DNA from: Silene latifolia
Taxonomy: Eukaryota; Streptophyta; Magnoliopsida; Caryophyllales; Caryophyllaceae
Reading direction: 5' to 3'
DNA: 64,000 bases
Assembly (NCBI RefSeq): GCF_048544455.1
Contig: NC_133537.1
Coordinates: 15,127,541-15,191,540 of the forward strand
Positions 13,613 to 25,900 of the stretch are shown one piece after another. The translations under genes and the position numbers were made by a program. Position 1 is the first letter of the stretch. Each line of letters starts with the position of its first letter. Below the pieces are notes generated by a model that was not told where the DNA came from, made no database searches, and was given only the letters and a program-made list of their open reading frames with translations.

Positions 13613-15275
13613 GCACCATTTGTAATAAATCAGGGTTCTACTACTGCGACTGAAAGCGCAACACAATGCTCTGCAGATTCTCAATCAGGACCTCATGCTC
13701 CATGTAAAGGTTGGTGTACCCCACTTTACTCTCTTGGCTTATACATAACTGAAGTGCATCTTCAATTTATGTATTGTGTACTACTCCCTTTGTCCCAGTT
13801 ATTTGTTTACCTTTGATTATAATACCCGTCATAATTAATAAAAATGGTAAAACAAATGATTGGGATAGAGGGTGTATATTGTTAGAAATTTCACATTGTA
13901 GATGGAGTTGTATGGTTGTACCCTTTCCTAGCTTCTTTATAGAATGCGTTGTTAGTTACTAGGGTGAGTGTGAGCTTAACTCCATATTCTTCTTTAGTTT
14001 CAAGAGTTTTGGTACAGCCGATTATGAATTGAGATGAGATGTATGTATGACAACTATAGATGCTGGTAATTGATAGCAACTAGCCGTGACACATCCCTCC
14101 AGAGTAGTTGTTCTATGTCCGTATTTTTGAGCATAGGGTTGCAGCTTTGGGGGCAATCCAAATTAGAATATTTGTTTACATGATAAGACCATTTAATCAT
14201 CTATGATGAATAATAGATTCCGGCAAGGAAAAAGTAAATAAAAACCTTGTGAATACTTAGAGGTGAAATTGCTTGGCTTGATAATGATGGAAGCATGTTT
14301 GATGAAATTATAAATACCATGTGCGATTGCTGCCATTGTTTTCCTCTTTGGTTAGTTCTGTAAATTGTGTATGGTAAAAGTATTATCAATCATGGCTTCA
14401 GCTTATACGAATTATAACTGTACTTTTAGGATCCATAGATAAAAATGTTGGAGGGCCTATTGGAATTCCTTCCCTCCCTGCCATGCAAAAGAAGCCCATT
14501 ATTCAGGCAAAGCAGGCAACAAGCTATTCATCAGAGCAGTCAGATGACAAAGAAGTAGAGGGTGAAAACGAAACAACTGATAACATGGATCCTACTTATG
14601 TGAAGCGTGTCAGGAGGTGAGCGCAATTCTTAGAACAGTTTTCATAATAAACGTTCTTTCAGCTTTCAAGCTCCAAGCGTGTCAGAAGTGACTATTTATG
14701 TTAAAAATATTACTGGCCTAAAATGAAGTGTCAAAGTGCGTATCAGATACTTGTCATGTAACCAAAGTGTTGGCTCGAAGTAACATGCATATAAAATAAA
14801 AAATAAAATATTGTGTTAGGTTATGGCTTTCTAGCTCCCTCTCTTGCCAAATAGTTTTCCGCCATAGAAATTTCGACCCAACACTGTCACTTAGTGAGTC
14901 AAAAGTTGGTAATAATACCTTAATTGTGCTTATCTTTCTTTATCTTGGTCGGTCATGTGTGTGAGCCTATGAGATCCCCATAGTTTCTGTGTTCACACGT
15001 TAACTTTGCCAATAAATGTTTTACAAATTAGAATGCTTTCAAATAAAGAGTCAGGTAAGCGATCGAGGAGGAGAAAGCAAGCACATTTAACTGAGCTCGA
15101 GACCCAGGTTTCTCTCACCTAAAATAAATGATCGGAGTCCTCTGAGTCTGACCATTTATCTTGTCAGTTTTGGTGACTTCGTGCATGGTATATAGGTATC
15201 TCAGCTGAAAGTTGAAAACTCCACTTTATTGAAGCGTCTGACAGACATTAAGGGCCAAAGTATGCAGCTATCTCG
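13613..15275 (+). pseudogene. Group C bZIP transcription factor fragment (bZIP9/10/25/63 type)
   Basis: Four exons with matching phases can be read: 13613-13709, 14430-14616, 15032-15107 and 15196 to about 15275. They encode an acidic linker (SIDKNVGGPIGIPSLPAMQK, NETTDNMDPTYVKRVRR), the basic region [13 protein letters not shown] and the start of the zipper ([20 protein letters not shown], then RLTDI). The N-x7-R DNA-contact pattern is kept, but the usual NRESARRSRRRK has become [12 protein letters not shown]. The zipper stops after about four heptads: the expected NEAAVDNR and VKMAEETVKRVTG blocks are missing, apart from a weak VKM-like remnant near 15735-15780. The usual N-terminal part (about 150 residues with the MNSIFS-type start) is also absent. 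It is therefore a truncated copy, most likely carried by the Helitron. If transcribed it could give a small bZIP peptide; nothing here proves that. Confidence 0.75.
13784..13874. mobile_element. Stowaway-type MITE
   Basis: Short inverted ends (CTCCCTTTGTCCCAGTTATT at the left, ending GATTGGGATAGAGGGTG) flanked by TA dinucleotides. This is the Tc1/mariner Stowaway form common in plants. Confidence 0.75.
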
Positions 15276-16107
15276 GTATCTTTACTGGTTACTCCTATGG
15301 TCGAGTGATGTCACTTTTGGTCGATATTTTTTCAAAATACATAGTACTTGTTTCATAAATCAAACATAACACATTTACACTATTTGAAGAAATTAATGTT
15401 CAGAATTGATTTGGTTGACCACTGGAGTGAAGTGGGGGCAAAATATGGGATTGGGCGTGGAGGTAGTACTTATTTAACTCGAGGCCGGACTCCTGCTGTT
15501 CTTCATCACTTATTATCGGCCTAATATGGGCGATATTTAAAGTAAAAGAAAGAGTGGTGCTAGGGACTAGAGTAATGCTGAGGACAATCGTGTTGCACAT
15601 GAGAAAAGTGGACTAGAGTAATGTTGAGGAAGGAAGGGACTAAATTGTACATTATTAGCGCATTCCTATGGTTTGCTGAACTTTGTTAGTATTTTGTCCC
15701 AATTAATGATTATTGTTAGTTGTTGACAGCCAAGTAAAATGGAAATAGCCAAAGGGCATGAAGAAGTGAAAGATAAGGATGATGTGAACGAGAATGAGAA
15801 TTAGAAGATGAATATCTAGTATTTCTAATTTGCTAACGTACTCTAATAATGAGCGTTACTTTAAATTATAGGTTGTAGTGGTCTATGTAATTACGTATTC
15901 GGTTATTTTAAGGATCCGATTGTAATAACAAGTTTCAGGTATGTAAAACAGTGCAACGCAATACTCTAAATCAGCAAAAATCAATTTTAGGGAATCAAGG
16001 GATCCCTTAGAATCATCCATGTCGAATAATACCACAAAAAACCATGTCACATTTTGTTCTTATACTTCCGACTTACTTTCACATAGCGTTTTACCAAATT
16101 GGGGCAT

Positions 16108-16138
16108 CGCGCCTGATAGGGCGCGGTGCAACAACTAG
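16108..16138 (+). other. Helitron 3' terminus (hairpin plus CTAG)
   Basis: Hairpin CGCGCC / GGCGCG with a six-base loop, nine bases, then CTAG followed by T. This matches the known Helitron 3' end structure (subterminal hairpin about 10 bases upstream of CTRR, insertion before T). Confidence 0.8.
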
Positions 16139-16199
16139 TTTGTAAAAAGGTTTAGAAATAAGGTAAAAGTAAAAGAGAACTGACGAAAACTCCTTATAT

Positions 16200-17150
16200 A
16201 TCTCTTCAAGCATTACTATCAAACCCATCTGAAAACTCGTAAAACCCGACATACTCGATCGAGTAACTAAGGTACTCGATCGAGTACAACCCGGTTACCC
16301 ATAGCGGTCCCCAACAAACAAAGTCCAATGTCAAATCAATTCATATAACCACAATACAACCTTGCTACATCCATAACACATGAATGACCTTTATTCATCA
16401 TCATAGATTCATAGTATCAAGACTCATTGTCACATATTCAATAACAACCATGAAATTTAAAGAAACACATAATCCAAGAGTTAAGTAGATAAAGTCTATA
16501 CCTTTAAGCAAGTTTTTCAACAAATCAACAATCAAAAGTGCGCATCTATAAAGTTGGTCCCAAAACAACATAATAATATACATATCAACTTCTATTCTTA
16601 ATTAATTGTCCAATTGTAAGTAATTCCCCAAAATCCCCAAGTTAAGGGTTGTCTCACAAGGTGAGTGGAACACACCAAGTTCTTAGGTTCTAAGTCTAGC
16701 CTCCATGAAGATGATTAATGGTGGTAGAAGATAACTTAGTCTCAAAATCAAAGGAAGATTTGTATAAACTTACCAAAAGGTGATTAGGATGGATGAATCC
16801 TTACTAAATCCTCCAAAGATGTAAACAAAACACGTTTTAAGAAATAAAGATGTTTTTAGGGTGAGTTTCTAGGTGAAAGGTTATAAGGTGCCCAAAACCC
16901 TAGGTTTAAAACAAAACAAAACTGAGCGAACTCCTTAAATTGGGCCGACTCGACCGAGTAACAGAACCTACTCGGCCGAGCGGTCAACCTACTCGGTCGA
17001 GTAAACACCAACTAGGAACTACCCTTTCTATCCACTCGATCGAGTACGGCGAATGACTCGATCGAGTGTCCTTTACCCGGTCAAGTAGTCCATTATACTC
17101 AATCGAGTTAGCACAAAGAAATACGGAGTAGTACACTCAACTAGTACATA
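16200..17150 (-). mobile_element. LTR-retrotransposon fragment with CTCGATCGAG clusters
   Basis: Non-coding stretch with two groups of palindromic decamers of the form CTCGATCGAG (16254-16290 and 16950-17110), including variants CTCGACCGAG, CTCGGCCGAG and CTCGGTCGAG. Composition and motifs resemble the untranslated parts of Ty3/gypsy elements such as the one at 1-5.1 kb. Ends are not defined. Confidence 0.35.
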
Positions 17151-17350
17151 AACTAATAATAAAAATTAAAGGTTGTATTAGTGAGACTCATGAGAGGTAA
17201 TAAAAAAATAGACCGAGAATGAAACGTTTTCATTCCATTAAATAATGTTCATTTTATTTATTTTTCCTTGAGAAAGTATTAGTGATAATTTTCAACTTAA
17301 ATTATCCTGTTAGGATTAAAGCCGCTATGTGAGACAACGAAGTTATTAAA

Positions 17351-17656
17351 GGGCTTGTCTGGAATGCATGGAATACTTAGGGGGTAAATTTTAATTGGGT
17401 GATAATTACTGGAGAAGTTAATTACTTGGGTAATAAGTTCCTTGAAGATAGGTTTGGCATATAGGAGTAATGATTACTGAGTAGATGTTTACTCTCTTAA
17501 TCATTATCCGGGGGGAGGGTGGGTAATGTAGTACCCCTTCATGAGAGTAATAGATTCGGGAGGTGAATAATTACTCTCATACCAAACATGGAAAACCCGC
17601 CTTACATATCACTCCCCTATTCATTTCCTCCTTTTATCCTCATTCCAAGCAAGCCC
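17351..17656. mobile_element. MITE with GGGCTTGTCTGGAATG ends
   Basis: The left end GGGCTTGTCTGGAATG and right end CATTCCAAGCAAGCCC are near-perfect inverted repeats. The interior is AT-rich and non-coding. The superfamily (hAT or PIF/Harbinger) cannot be fixed because the target duplication is unclear. Confidence 0.65.
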
Positions 17657-17675
17657 TTAGACAAATAGTCTGTAA

Positions 17676-18340
17676 CTAGTTTAGATCCTGCGCAATGAAT
17701 GCGTGGTATTTATAAAGTTTTTATTTTTGTATTACTGAATCATGCTAAATTAACACCTCATTAATTTTTCATATTTCATGTCATTATATTTTGATATGAG
17801 AAAAAAAATTGAACTGTAAATTATTCAAGAAAATTGAGTAAAATTGAACTGTAAAATAATAGTGGTATCTCATTAACGTAATTGTTCATTTTCTCGTTAT
17901 TGTATTTTATTTTGAGAAAAAAAAAATTAAAATTGAAAATTAATCCAAGAGAATTGAATGATGAGCTGAAATGTATTTTTTTAAAAGTATTTTTTTATAC
18001 CACAAAAATTAATGATTCCAATTTATAAATTTTCTTAAATTTTTTTGTCATGAAAGTAATCAGAACGATTTATTATTTTGTTTATATATATAGTATGAGT
18101 CAAGTCATTCTCAAATAATAACATTAATAAAAGATTTAATATTTTATAGTTTTATATTATTTATATTTTAATTAAAATATTATAGTTTAGTGTTTAGTGA
18201 AAATTATATAATTTGATGAAAAGATTAATTTTAATGAAAAAAATTATATAATGGAATACATTAGAATTATTAATTTCCTTATTTAGTTAATACAATAAAA
18301 TTATCAATAACTTTTTTATTTAAAAAGATACTTTTTGGAG
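17676..18340 (-). mobile_element. Helitron-like element, copy A
   Basis: On the minus strand it ends in CTAG followed by T, with a degenerate hairpin (CGCA/TGCG) just inside. It is AT-rich and non-coding. Much of its sequence, including the block around ATAGTTTAGTGTTTAGTGAA (about 18181), recurs in the copy starting at 19107. The right (5') end is uncertain. Confidence 0.45.
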
Positions 18341-19106
18341 GGAAAATTTATGAGTTTACCTATTCTTTTAGTAGGATTGTTCTGTTCTCCATGTACACGA
18401 TTAACGGTTTATCATCGTTGCTCTTTCTTAGCATATTCTCTTGTTTCGTTTTACCACGCACTGTTAATCTTGCTCTTAGTACAAAGACAACTTCACAGTT
18501 CACAAACGACAGCATCCTTCTTTAGCGAGAGTGCTCTCCTTCGTCCTTGGTTATGACCTCCACTAACATTTGGAATTGACGATTTAACATGATAAACAAA
18601 AACAATGATAACAATATCATATTTTCGTAAAAAGTCCTACGAAAACATAACAAAATTCACAACAACATTAGGCCATACAAAATATGAAGTTGTTATACTT
18701 AGATTTGAATGACGACTGGTGATGTCGGTGTGGTGGGCATGACTACTTAGATTAAGTTGTGATCATTATTCATTAATGTCCAAATAACGTCACAAAAGTG
18801 AAGTTTCTACATACTCTACTTTACTATTTGTCTATCAACTTATAATTAGTCCAGCAAATAATTTAGCCATAGTCGAACCCGTCGAACAAGAAAACAAACA
18901 TAAACAACTTGGTGAGAAAAATAGTGAAACCCGTCGAACAACAAAATAAAAACATAAACAACTCGGTGAAAAAAGCGCCACTAAACATACAACAACATGA
19001 AACATTACAAACAATCATTGCAACCAACCTTGATGTTTACTTTTATAAAAAAAACCGAAGCATTATGAATGCACAAACCTATACAACTTTAGAGGTTATT
19101 AGATGA
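18341..19106. other. AT-rich stretch without recognisable gene
   Basis: Contains two short open frames (18335-18556 and 18909-19106) without recognisable domains. I see no gene or clear element here. Confidence 0.5.
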
Positions 19107-19820
19107 CTAGTTTAGATCCTGTGCACTTCATGTACGGTACTTAAAATTATAATATTTTTATAAAAGTACTTATATTGGTACCTTATAATTGTTGACATTT
19201 CTCATTTTCTCATCATTGTATTTTGCTTTGATAAATAAAAGCTGAAACTGAAAATTAGTTAAGAGAATTGACTTATGAGTAAAATATATTTTAATATATT
19301 TTATTTTCGGTCTTTTTTGTCACGAAACTAATTATAACAACCCGATCCACCACCGTCGTGACACAACCCCAATAAAATGGGATGTGTATCTTTGGGCCCA
19401 TTAGTTGTCATTACTTAAGCCCAAAAGTACATGACCTTCTTACTAGAGTGGTGGGTAGAATCTCCTATAAACATATCACAAGCTCCATTTTCCCCCGATA
19501 TGGGACAACTTTACTCTCAACTCTTCGGGTGTTACACTAATAAAAACGATATACAGCTTTGTTTTTATACGGAGTATGGCTCAACTCAATATCTAGATTT
19601 AGTAATTTATTGTTTTATATCAATTTAATTAAAATATTAAATTACAATTAAAATATCATAGTTTAGAGTTTAGTGAAAATAATATAATTTGATAAAAAGT
19701 TTAATTTTAATTATTAATTTTCTTATTTAATAAATGGACATAATTAACATTACTTTCCTTTTTTCTTTTTTTAAGAATATACATTTTAACGGAAAAATGA
19801 TAGAAATCAGCTATTTTTTT
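19107..19820 (-). mobile_element. Helitron-like element, copy B
   Basis: Shares the minus-strand CTAG end and the adjoining AGGATCTAAA sequence with copy A at 17676, plus a homologous interior (TAGTTTAGAGTTTAGTGAAA at about 19660). It is interrupted by a short solo LTR at 19333-19536. The right border is uncertain. Confidence 0.45.
19333..19536 (-). mobile_element. Short solo LTR (TRIM-like)
   Basis: A 204-bp block reads TGTAACACCCGAAGAGTTGA at its minus-strand start and is flanked by the 5-bp duplication CTAAT (19328-19332 and 19537-19541). It has the CCCATATCGGGG promoter-like block typical of very short plant LTRs. It lies inside Helitron-like copy B and is therefore younger than it. Confidence 0.7.
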
Positions 19821-19995
19821 TAGTAAATACAGGGATAAAAAAGTGTAAAGGGAGTTGAGTGAGAGAGTATCCTCATTTGGTGTCCGTCTCCCTATCCATT
19901 GTTGTTGTTATCGGCAGCAGTGAACCCTAAAAAACTAAATCCGAAGAGTCGACGGAGAAGTAGAGGTTGTTGTTATACTACTACTCTACTAAAAC

Positions 19996-22900
19996 ATGAC
20001 CACCACCACCAGCAGCGCCACCGCCATGCCGATGGCGTCAACAACATCCACACTCCTATTTTCCACCTTCAAACCACGTCTATCCTCTCTCCGTAGCCAC
20101 CGCATCAATTTTCCAATCAATTCACGCCGACGCGTCACCAATCTCCGATGCTCCGCCATTACCCATACTACTAGTAATTCAACTTCGGAGGATATATTCG
20201 GTCCGAAGAGGGAGCTGAGCGGCCTTCATTCAATAGTGGATACTATGTCTCCACCTGTCAGGCTCGCTGCCTCTTCTTTAGTTGTCGCCGCTGCTTTGGC
20301 CGCTGGTTTCGGCGTCGGTTCTCGTTTTGGTGGAAGTCGCAACGCTGCAATTGGAGGCGCCGTTGTCCTGGGTGGTGCCGCTGCTGCTGCCGCCTACTCG
20401 GTCAACTCATGTGCGCCTGAGGTTGCTGCCGTTAATCTCCACAATTACGTTGCTTCTTCTCAAGACCCTCTCCATTTAGACAAGGATTATATCATGGCCA
20501 TACCCTCAAGGTTTCTTATTTATTTTAATTGCTCTATTGTTATTATTATTACTCCCTCCGTCCCAATTATTTGTTTACCATTGATTAAAATACTTCCGAA
20601 CAAAGAAAATAGATGATTGGGAGGGAGGGAGTTTTTGTTATTTATTCCCGCAATTCATCCTTACTCCCTGTATGCATGTGTGTTTGTTTTAGGTATGGCG
20701 TTAGCAAGCAAGACGAAGCTTTCACCTCGGAGCTCTGTGACTTGTACCTCAGGTCAATTTTGTGTTTTCTATACTTTCCAGTTTCATCTCAATTTGCAAA
20801 CGCATACACATGCAATTGAATTGAATTTCCCTTATCCTTTGTAGATTTGTGACCTCAGTTCTTCCCTCTGCAAATGAAGATCTCAACGGAACTGAAGTTG
20901 AAACTATTATTAAGTTCAAAAACTCTCTCGGCATTGACGATCCTGATGCCGCTAACACGCATATTGAGGTTTCTCTCCTTACTTTCTTTACTTTTTCAAC
21001 TTGTTTCCTACTTTTCAAATGATTCCCATTTCCTTTTCATTCTCAATTGCTATTCAAACACATCCATAATGCTTCTCTTTAGTGTAATTTACATTTTCTG
21101 ATAGGGCTCCATACCGTTCTCATGCTTATCTTCATTTCCCTTGTTTACAATTAAGTCTCAAGTCTTTTCGTACAATCGTATTCCTAGAACAATCTAATTA
21201 AATGGAAAAGAGTGCAATGTAGAGGGACCTACGAAGAGGGATTCGAGCAAAAGGATTGAGAGGGCCCATGTGTGTGTGCATATAGGAGATTAGGAGGGGA
21301 TGTTTAAGCAGAGGTAGCAGCCTTGCAGTGGCCGTAATGTTAATGGGAAGGTGGCTCTCTGCACATTAGTTAACCTATTGAACTTGGATGAAATTTTAAT
21401 GAGAATTACTGGCTGTACATCTTTTCAAGTTTCATTTTGGGCAATTGTTTATCACCTATATCTAGAAGGAAGGTTAAGTGGGGAGACTGCAGAAGGAATA
21501 GCGAGTATCTGTTACGGATCCTATTCTACCAGATCCAAACAAGATTTACATTTGTTTTGATCCAAAAGTAGAACCCCGTTAATAAAATGAACATTTTTTT
21601 ATTTTCTTATTCTGTTAAGGGAAGTATATTAGTAGATATTGTAACATTGTTTCCCGTGCTCATACTCAACAATGGGTAGTTGTTAGACGAGTTTGGTTCT
21701 TCGTCTCTTTGATACCCCAAATCACGTTACTCCGAGTTTAGCTCGGAATTCCGTTATTGAAAGCTTAAAACACCGATTGGGATTTCCTCAAAAAAATTAG
21801 ACTTTTATCATAAAACCTATCCAGTGTTCATCACTTCCTTTCCTTGAAGATCGCATTAACAAAAAACTTTTATTCAAGGCTATTTTATTTTTGGTGGCTG
21901 TAGATTGCTCGACGCATTTTCAGACAAAGGCTGGAAACTGGAGATCGTGAGGGTGACGTGGAGCAACGTAAGGTGAGATCCTTGTCTTCGTTTGCTGTAT
22001 TGTAAGATCTAAATCTCGTGCACTGTCCTTTGGCGACTTTGGTGTTTTGACACATTTAGGTGACCCTCATTACAGGCATTCCAGAAGATAGTTTATGTAT
22101 CCACTCTTGTTTTTGGCGAGGCCTCGGCTTTTCTCTTGCCATGGAAACGTGTTTTTAAAATCACTGATTCTCAGGTAAACACCTAAATTCATCAGCATCT
22201 TTTTTGTTGTGTATTATACATTTCTACCATGTATAAAAAACTTTATTTCTTTTGACATTTTGTTGATGATTTCATGATTATCAGTCATTCTCTTACTTTC
22301 CGTGTCGTGTTGTTATCAGGTTGAGGTTGCTGTTCGTGACAATGCTCAGAGGCTTTATGCTAAGAGGCTGAAATCAGTTGACAGAGGCTAGTATTTACCT
22401 TATTCTCACTTGTGTTGAGCTCTCGTATGCCGTAAACAGGGTGTTTCGGCAACATATTATCTAGTACTGCCTCCTAGTCGCTCATTTCTTCCCCCTATCA
22501 TTTTGCACAAGAAATAAGGAAATGATTTTGGACCACACAAAACACTCTACCCCACATGCAAATGAATTTGGACCGCACAAACCTTTCCAAAAAAGGAAAG
22601 AGGGAAGAAAAACCGACTACCATGAAAAAGGAAAGAGGGAAGAAATGACCGACTAGGAGGGAATATTTATTTTGTCTACTCTAGTAGATGGATTAATGTT
22701 GTAGTTCGGTGATTTGCTTCAGAATATAATTTTTTCACATTGCTTTAAAATTCAGATCTAGATGCAGAGCAACTTGTTAACCTTAGAAAAGCTCAGGTTT
22801 CATATCGTCTCTCTGATGAGGTATTGCCTTTGTAGCTACGTGCTCATAATTTGTTTGCTTTTGTAGTTAAATAGACTTACCAGACATGTAATTCGGGTCA

Positions 22901-25900
22901 GATCTGGGTCAGTGTAGTTTGGGTTGGGTCATTTTGGGTACATGTCGCTCGGGACGGGTCAGATCATTTTCAAGTCTATTGTTGAAGGTCTGGTCAATCA
23001 GGTTTGGCTTGTTGCCTTGGTCATTGAACATTATGACTATGTTGTTTTTGTCCTCTTTAACCTAGGGGGTCTTTGGCTGGGTGTTTTGGAATGGATTTAT
23101 GCCATTCTAACTTTTGGTTGTCTTATTTTGGAATGAAGTTAGATACATTATCAAACCAAACATATTAAGAGAGGTATAGGGTGCTAAATCAACACCTATA
23201 TGGTATGACATTCCAATCCATTCCATTCCGTTCCATTCCACCTTCTTTAACCAAACGACCCCTAAAGCTAAAGATATTCTTGAATGTGATTTTTAATTAG
23301 TAGTTTGGGGTCACTTCTGGTCATTTCGGGTCAGGTCAGTTGCGTTTTAGGATGTACGATTTGGCGATTTCGTTCTCGGGTCATGCTTATAACTAGAATG
23401 AATCTCATAGCTTATCTCCTGATGTGCTGGATCTTTCTATGCAGTTGGCTGAAGAGATGCTAAAGGATCATACTAGAGGACTTGTAGAGAAAAATTTATC
23501 CAAAGCTCTTGTTTACCTGAAGTCACGGACCAGAACAGGGTATGATCAGTTGTTGCTACTGTCGCCTTTACACCTTAGAGACTCAAAAATAGTTTTTTTC
23601 CCCTTGGATTGAAACAATGAAAAAATAACTAATGTAACGTTTAACTGCTCCTCGAGCGACATGGTTTAACTGTTATTTGATCTGTATTTATTTTTCATAT
23701 TGATATTACAGAGGAACTGCAGAGGTTGTGCAAGAGCTTAATAAAATTCTGGCATTTAATAATCATCTTATATCAGTAAAAAACCATCCAGATGCTGGTA
23801 ATTTTGCTCGTGGAATAGGTCCAGTTTCTCTCGTAGGTAATCTTTTGCTCGCTGCTTTACTTATTTGTGTCTATTTGAAGGTGTTTTTTTTCTTTTTTTC
23901 TGCATTGAATACTAGTACTCTAGACTCCTCTCCCTGCCAGCTTTTGCTATCTGATTTTTCCTTGTTTTGGTAAATTAGTGGCTTTGTTTCTATTATCTTG
24001 TTGGGGACACTATTGCTGTTTTATTTGTATGTATGACATTGCCATGATTGTGTGATGATTGTCAGGTGGTGAGTATGACAGTGATCGAAAAATTGATGAC
24101 CTGAAGCTTCTCTACAGAGCGTATGTCGTAGACTCCCTATCGAGTGGCCGAATTGAGGAAGATAAGGTGATGAATTTCCTTTTGCTATTTATTGTTTGTA
24201 GCTGTTACTCTTCCCGTGTTCTATATGTAATTAGAGAATATGACATGGTTCAGTGTTGGTATTGTGTAACATGATGTAAAGAGCAAAATAGCATCAATTT
24301 GTTTACTTCAGTCCAATGATTTTATTTTATACGGTTGTTAAAATTCATTACAATACTCCCGCGATTTCTGTGTCTGCATGAGCTCAAAGACTAAACTGCT
24401 TCCTTATAATTGATTCTGTCCTTGATCAGATAGCTGCGTTAAACCAGTTAAAAAACATCTTTGGTCTTGGGAAACGAGAGGCAGAAGCTATCACAATTGA
24501 TGTCACATCAAAGGTTTATCGCAAATTATTGGCACAGGCTGTTTCTAGTGGTGATCTAGAAGCAGCTGAGAGCAAAGCAGCCTTCCTTCAGAAATTGTGT
24601 GATCAGCTGCGGTTTGACCCACAGAAAGCCAGTGAAATTCACGAAGGTACTTCATTCTGCTAGGGTTCTGTTTGAGACGGAGAACATGTTAAATTCCTTG
24701 TTTAGAGCCGCTATTGAATTTTTGTCCTTGATGCGGTTCTGATCTACTTTTTCTTGTAGAAATATATCGTCAGAAGCTTCAGCAATGCTTAGCTGACGGA
24801 GAGTTGAGTGAAGAGGATGTTCAAAGTTTGCTTCGGTTACGAGTCATGTTATGTGTTCCCCAAAAAATTGTTGAAGCAGCTCATGCTGATATATGTGGCA
24901 GTCTGTTTGAGAAGGTACTGTATCAAAACACAATTCCTGTTGCTGCTTCATTGTGAACTTCACCTAATGGATGGATCTTAGCTTTCAGTTAGAGAACTTT
25001 CCTGGGTATCTGTGTTTTCTTTTGATTAGAACTATAGTTCTGATACGGAACAAAGTGTTAGAGACGGATAGTGCCTTTTGGCTTTTGTTGAATGGTCAAG
25101 TCACTATTATAAAGTCTTGAATTGGTAGTTCACTCTTTAGAATCATCCAAAAGTGCATGAATCTTTATTCAGTCTCCTGCCTTTGTCTTAGGGTTGTTTA
25201 TATTTGCCAAGTAAACTGCGTATATATGAACTTTTTTTAAAAAAATAAAAAATTGTCTTGAAAGGCTCTGACTCATTCTGTCCTGGTTCAGTACGTGAAT
25301 CATTTCTTACTATTGGAATTTCTACCCTTCTCTCTCCCCCGGTTGCTGTGTTAGACTGTTAGGTTGATATAGCTGGCAAATCATAAAATTAGTATGTACA
25401 ATCGTGAAATGTTTACTTTGTCTTTGTGTTTAGGTGGTGAGAGATGCCATTGCTTCTGGGGTTGATGGATATGATGCAGATGTAAAAGCCTCTGTGAGGA
25501 AAGCAGCTCATGGCTTACGCTTGACTAGGGAAGCAGCAATATCAATTGCTAGTAAGGCGGTATGTGCCTACTCTTCTCAGTTGCTCATCAATTTGGTATT
25601 CTCACGAGTGTCATGACTCACAATGAAGATGCTTCTACAAAATAAAGTTCATTACAGGAGATAAAGGGTTAAAGACGATAGTCAATGTGCCTCTCATTCA
25701 CACTCTATTAATGCAGGTTCGCAGGATATTCATCAACTATATTAAACAGGCAAGGGCAGCTGGGAGTCGAACTGAATCTGCAAAAATCCTTAAAAAGATG
25801 ATTGCGTTTAACACTTTGGTGGTCACTGAATTAGTGGCGGACATCAAAGGCGAATCAAGTGATACACCAACAGAGGAACCAGAACCTGCTGACAAGTTAG

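Larger units (their letters stand above)
5650..16138 (+). mobile_element. Candidate gene-capturing Helitron (5' end not located)
   Basis: The 3' end is well defined. A GC-rich hairpin (arms CGCGCC and GGCGCG, 16108-16125) is followed after nine bases by CTAG at 16135-16138, and the next base is T, the classic Helitron insertion context. The preceding 10 kb holds no intact gene but holds pieces of at least two unrelated host genes, all in plus orientation and with introns and splice sites kept: a KUP/HAK/KT exon near 10.6 kb and bZIP exons at 13.6-15.3 kb. Capture of genomic fragments with introns is what plant Helitrons are known to do. I could not identify the 5' TC terminus, so the left border is only the edge of the LTR-like fragment before it. 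No Rep/helicase gene is present, so the element would be non-autonomous. An ordinary decaying intergenic region next to a small Helitron is the alternative. Confidence 0.55.

Noticed and set aside
19333-19536. Cassandra-type TRIM with a 5S rRNA-like promoter
   Set aside because: The size and ends fit a TRIM-like solo LTR, but no 5S A-box/C-box sequence is visible.
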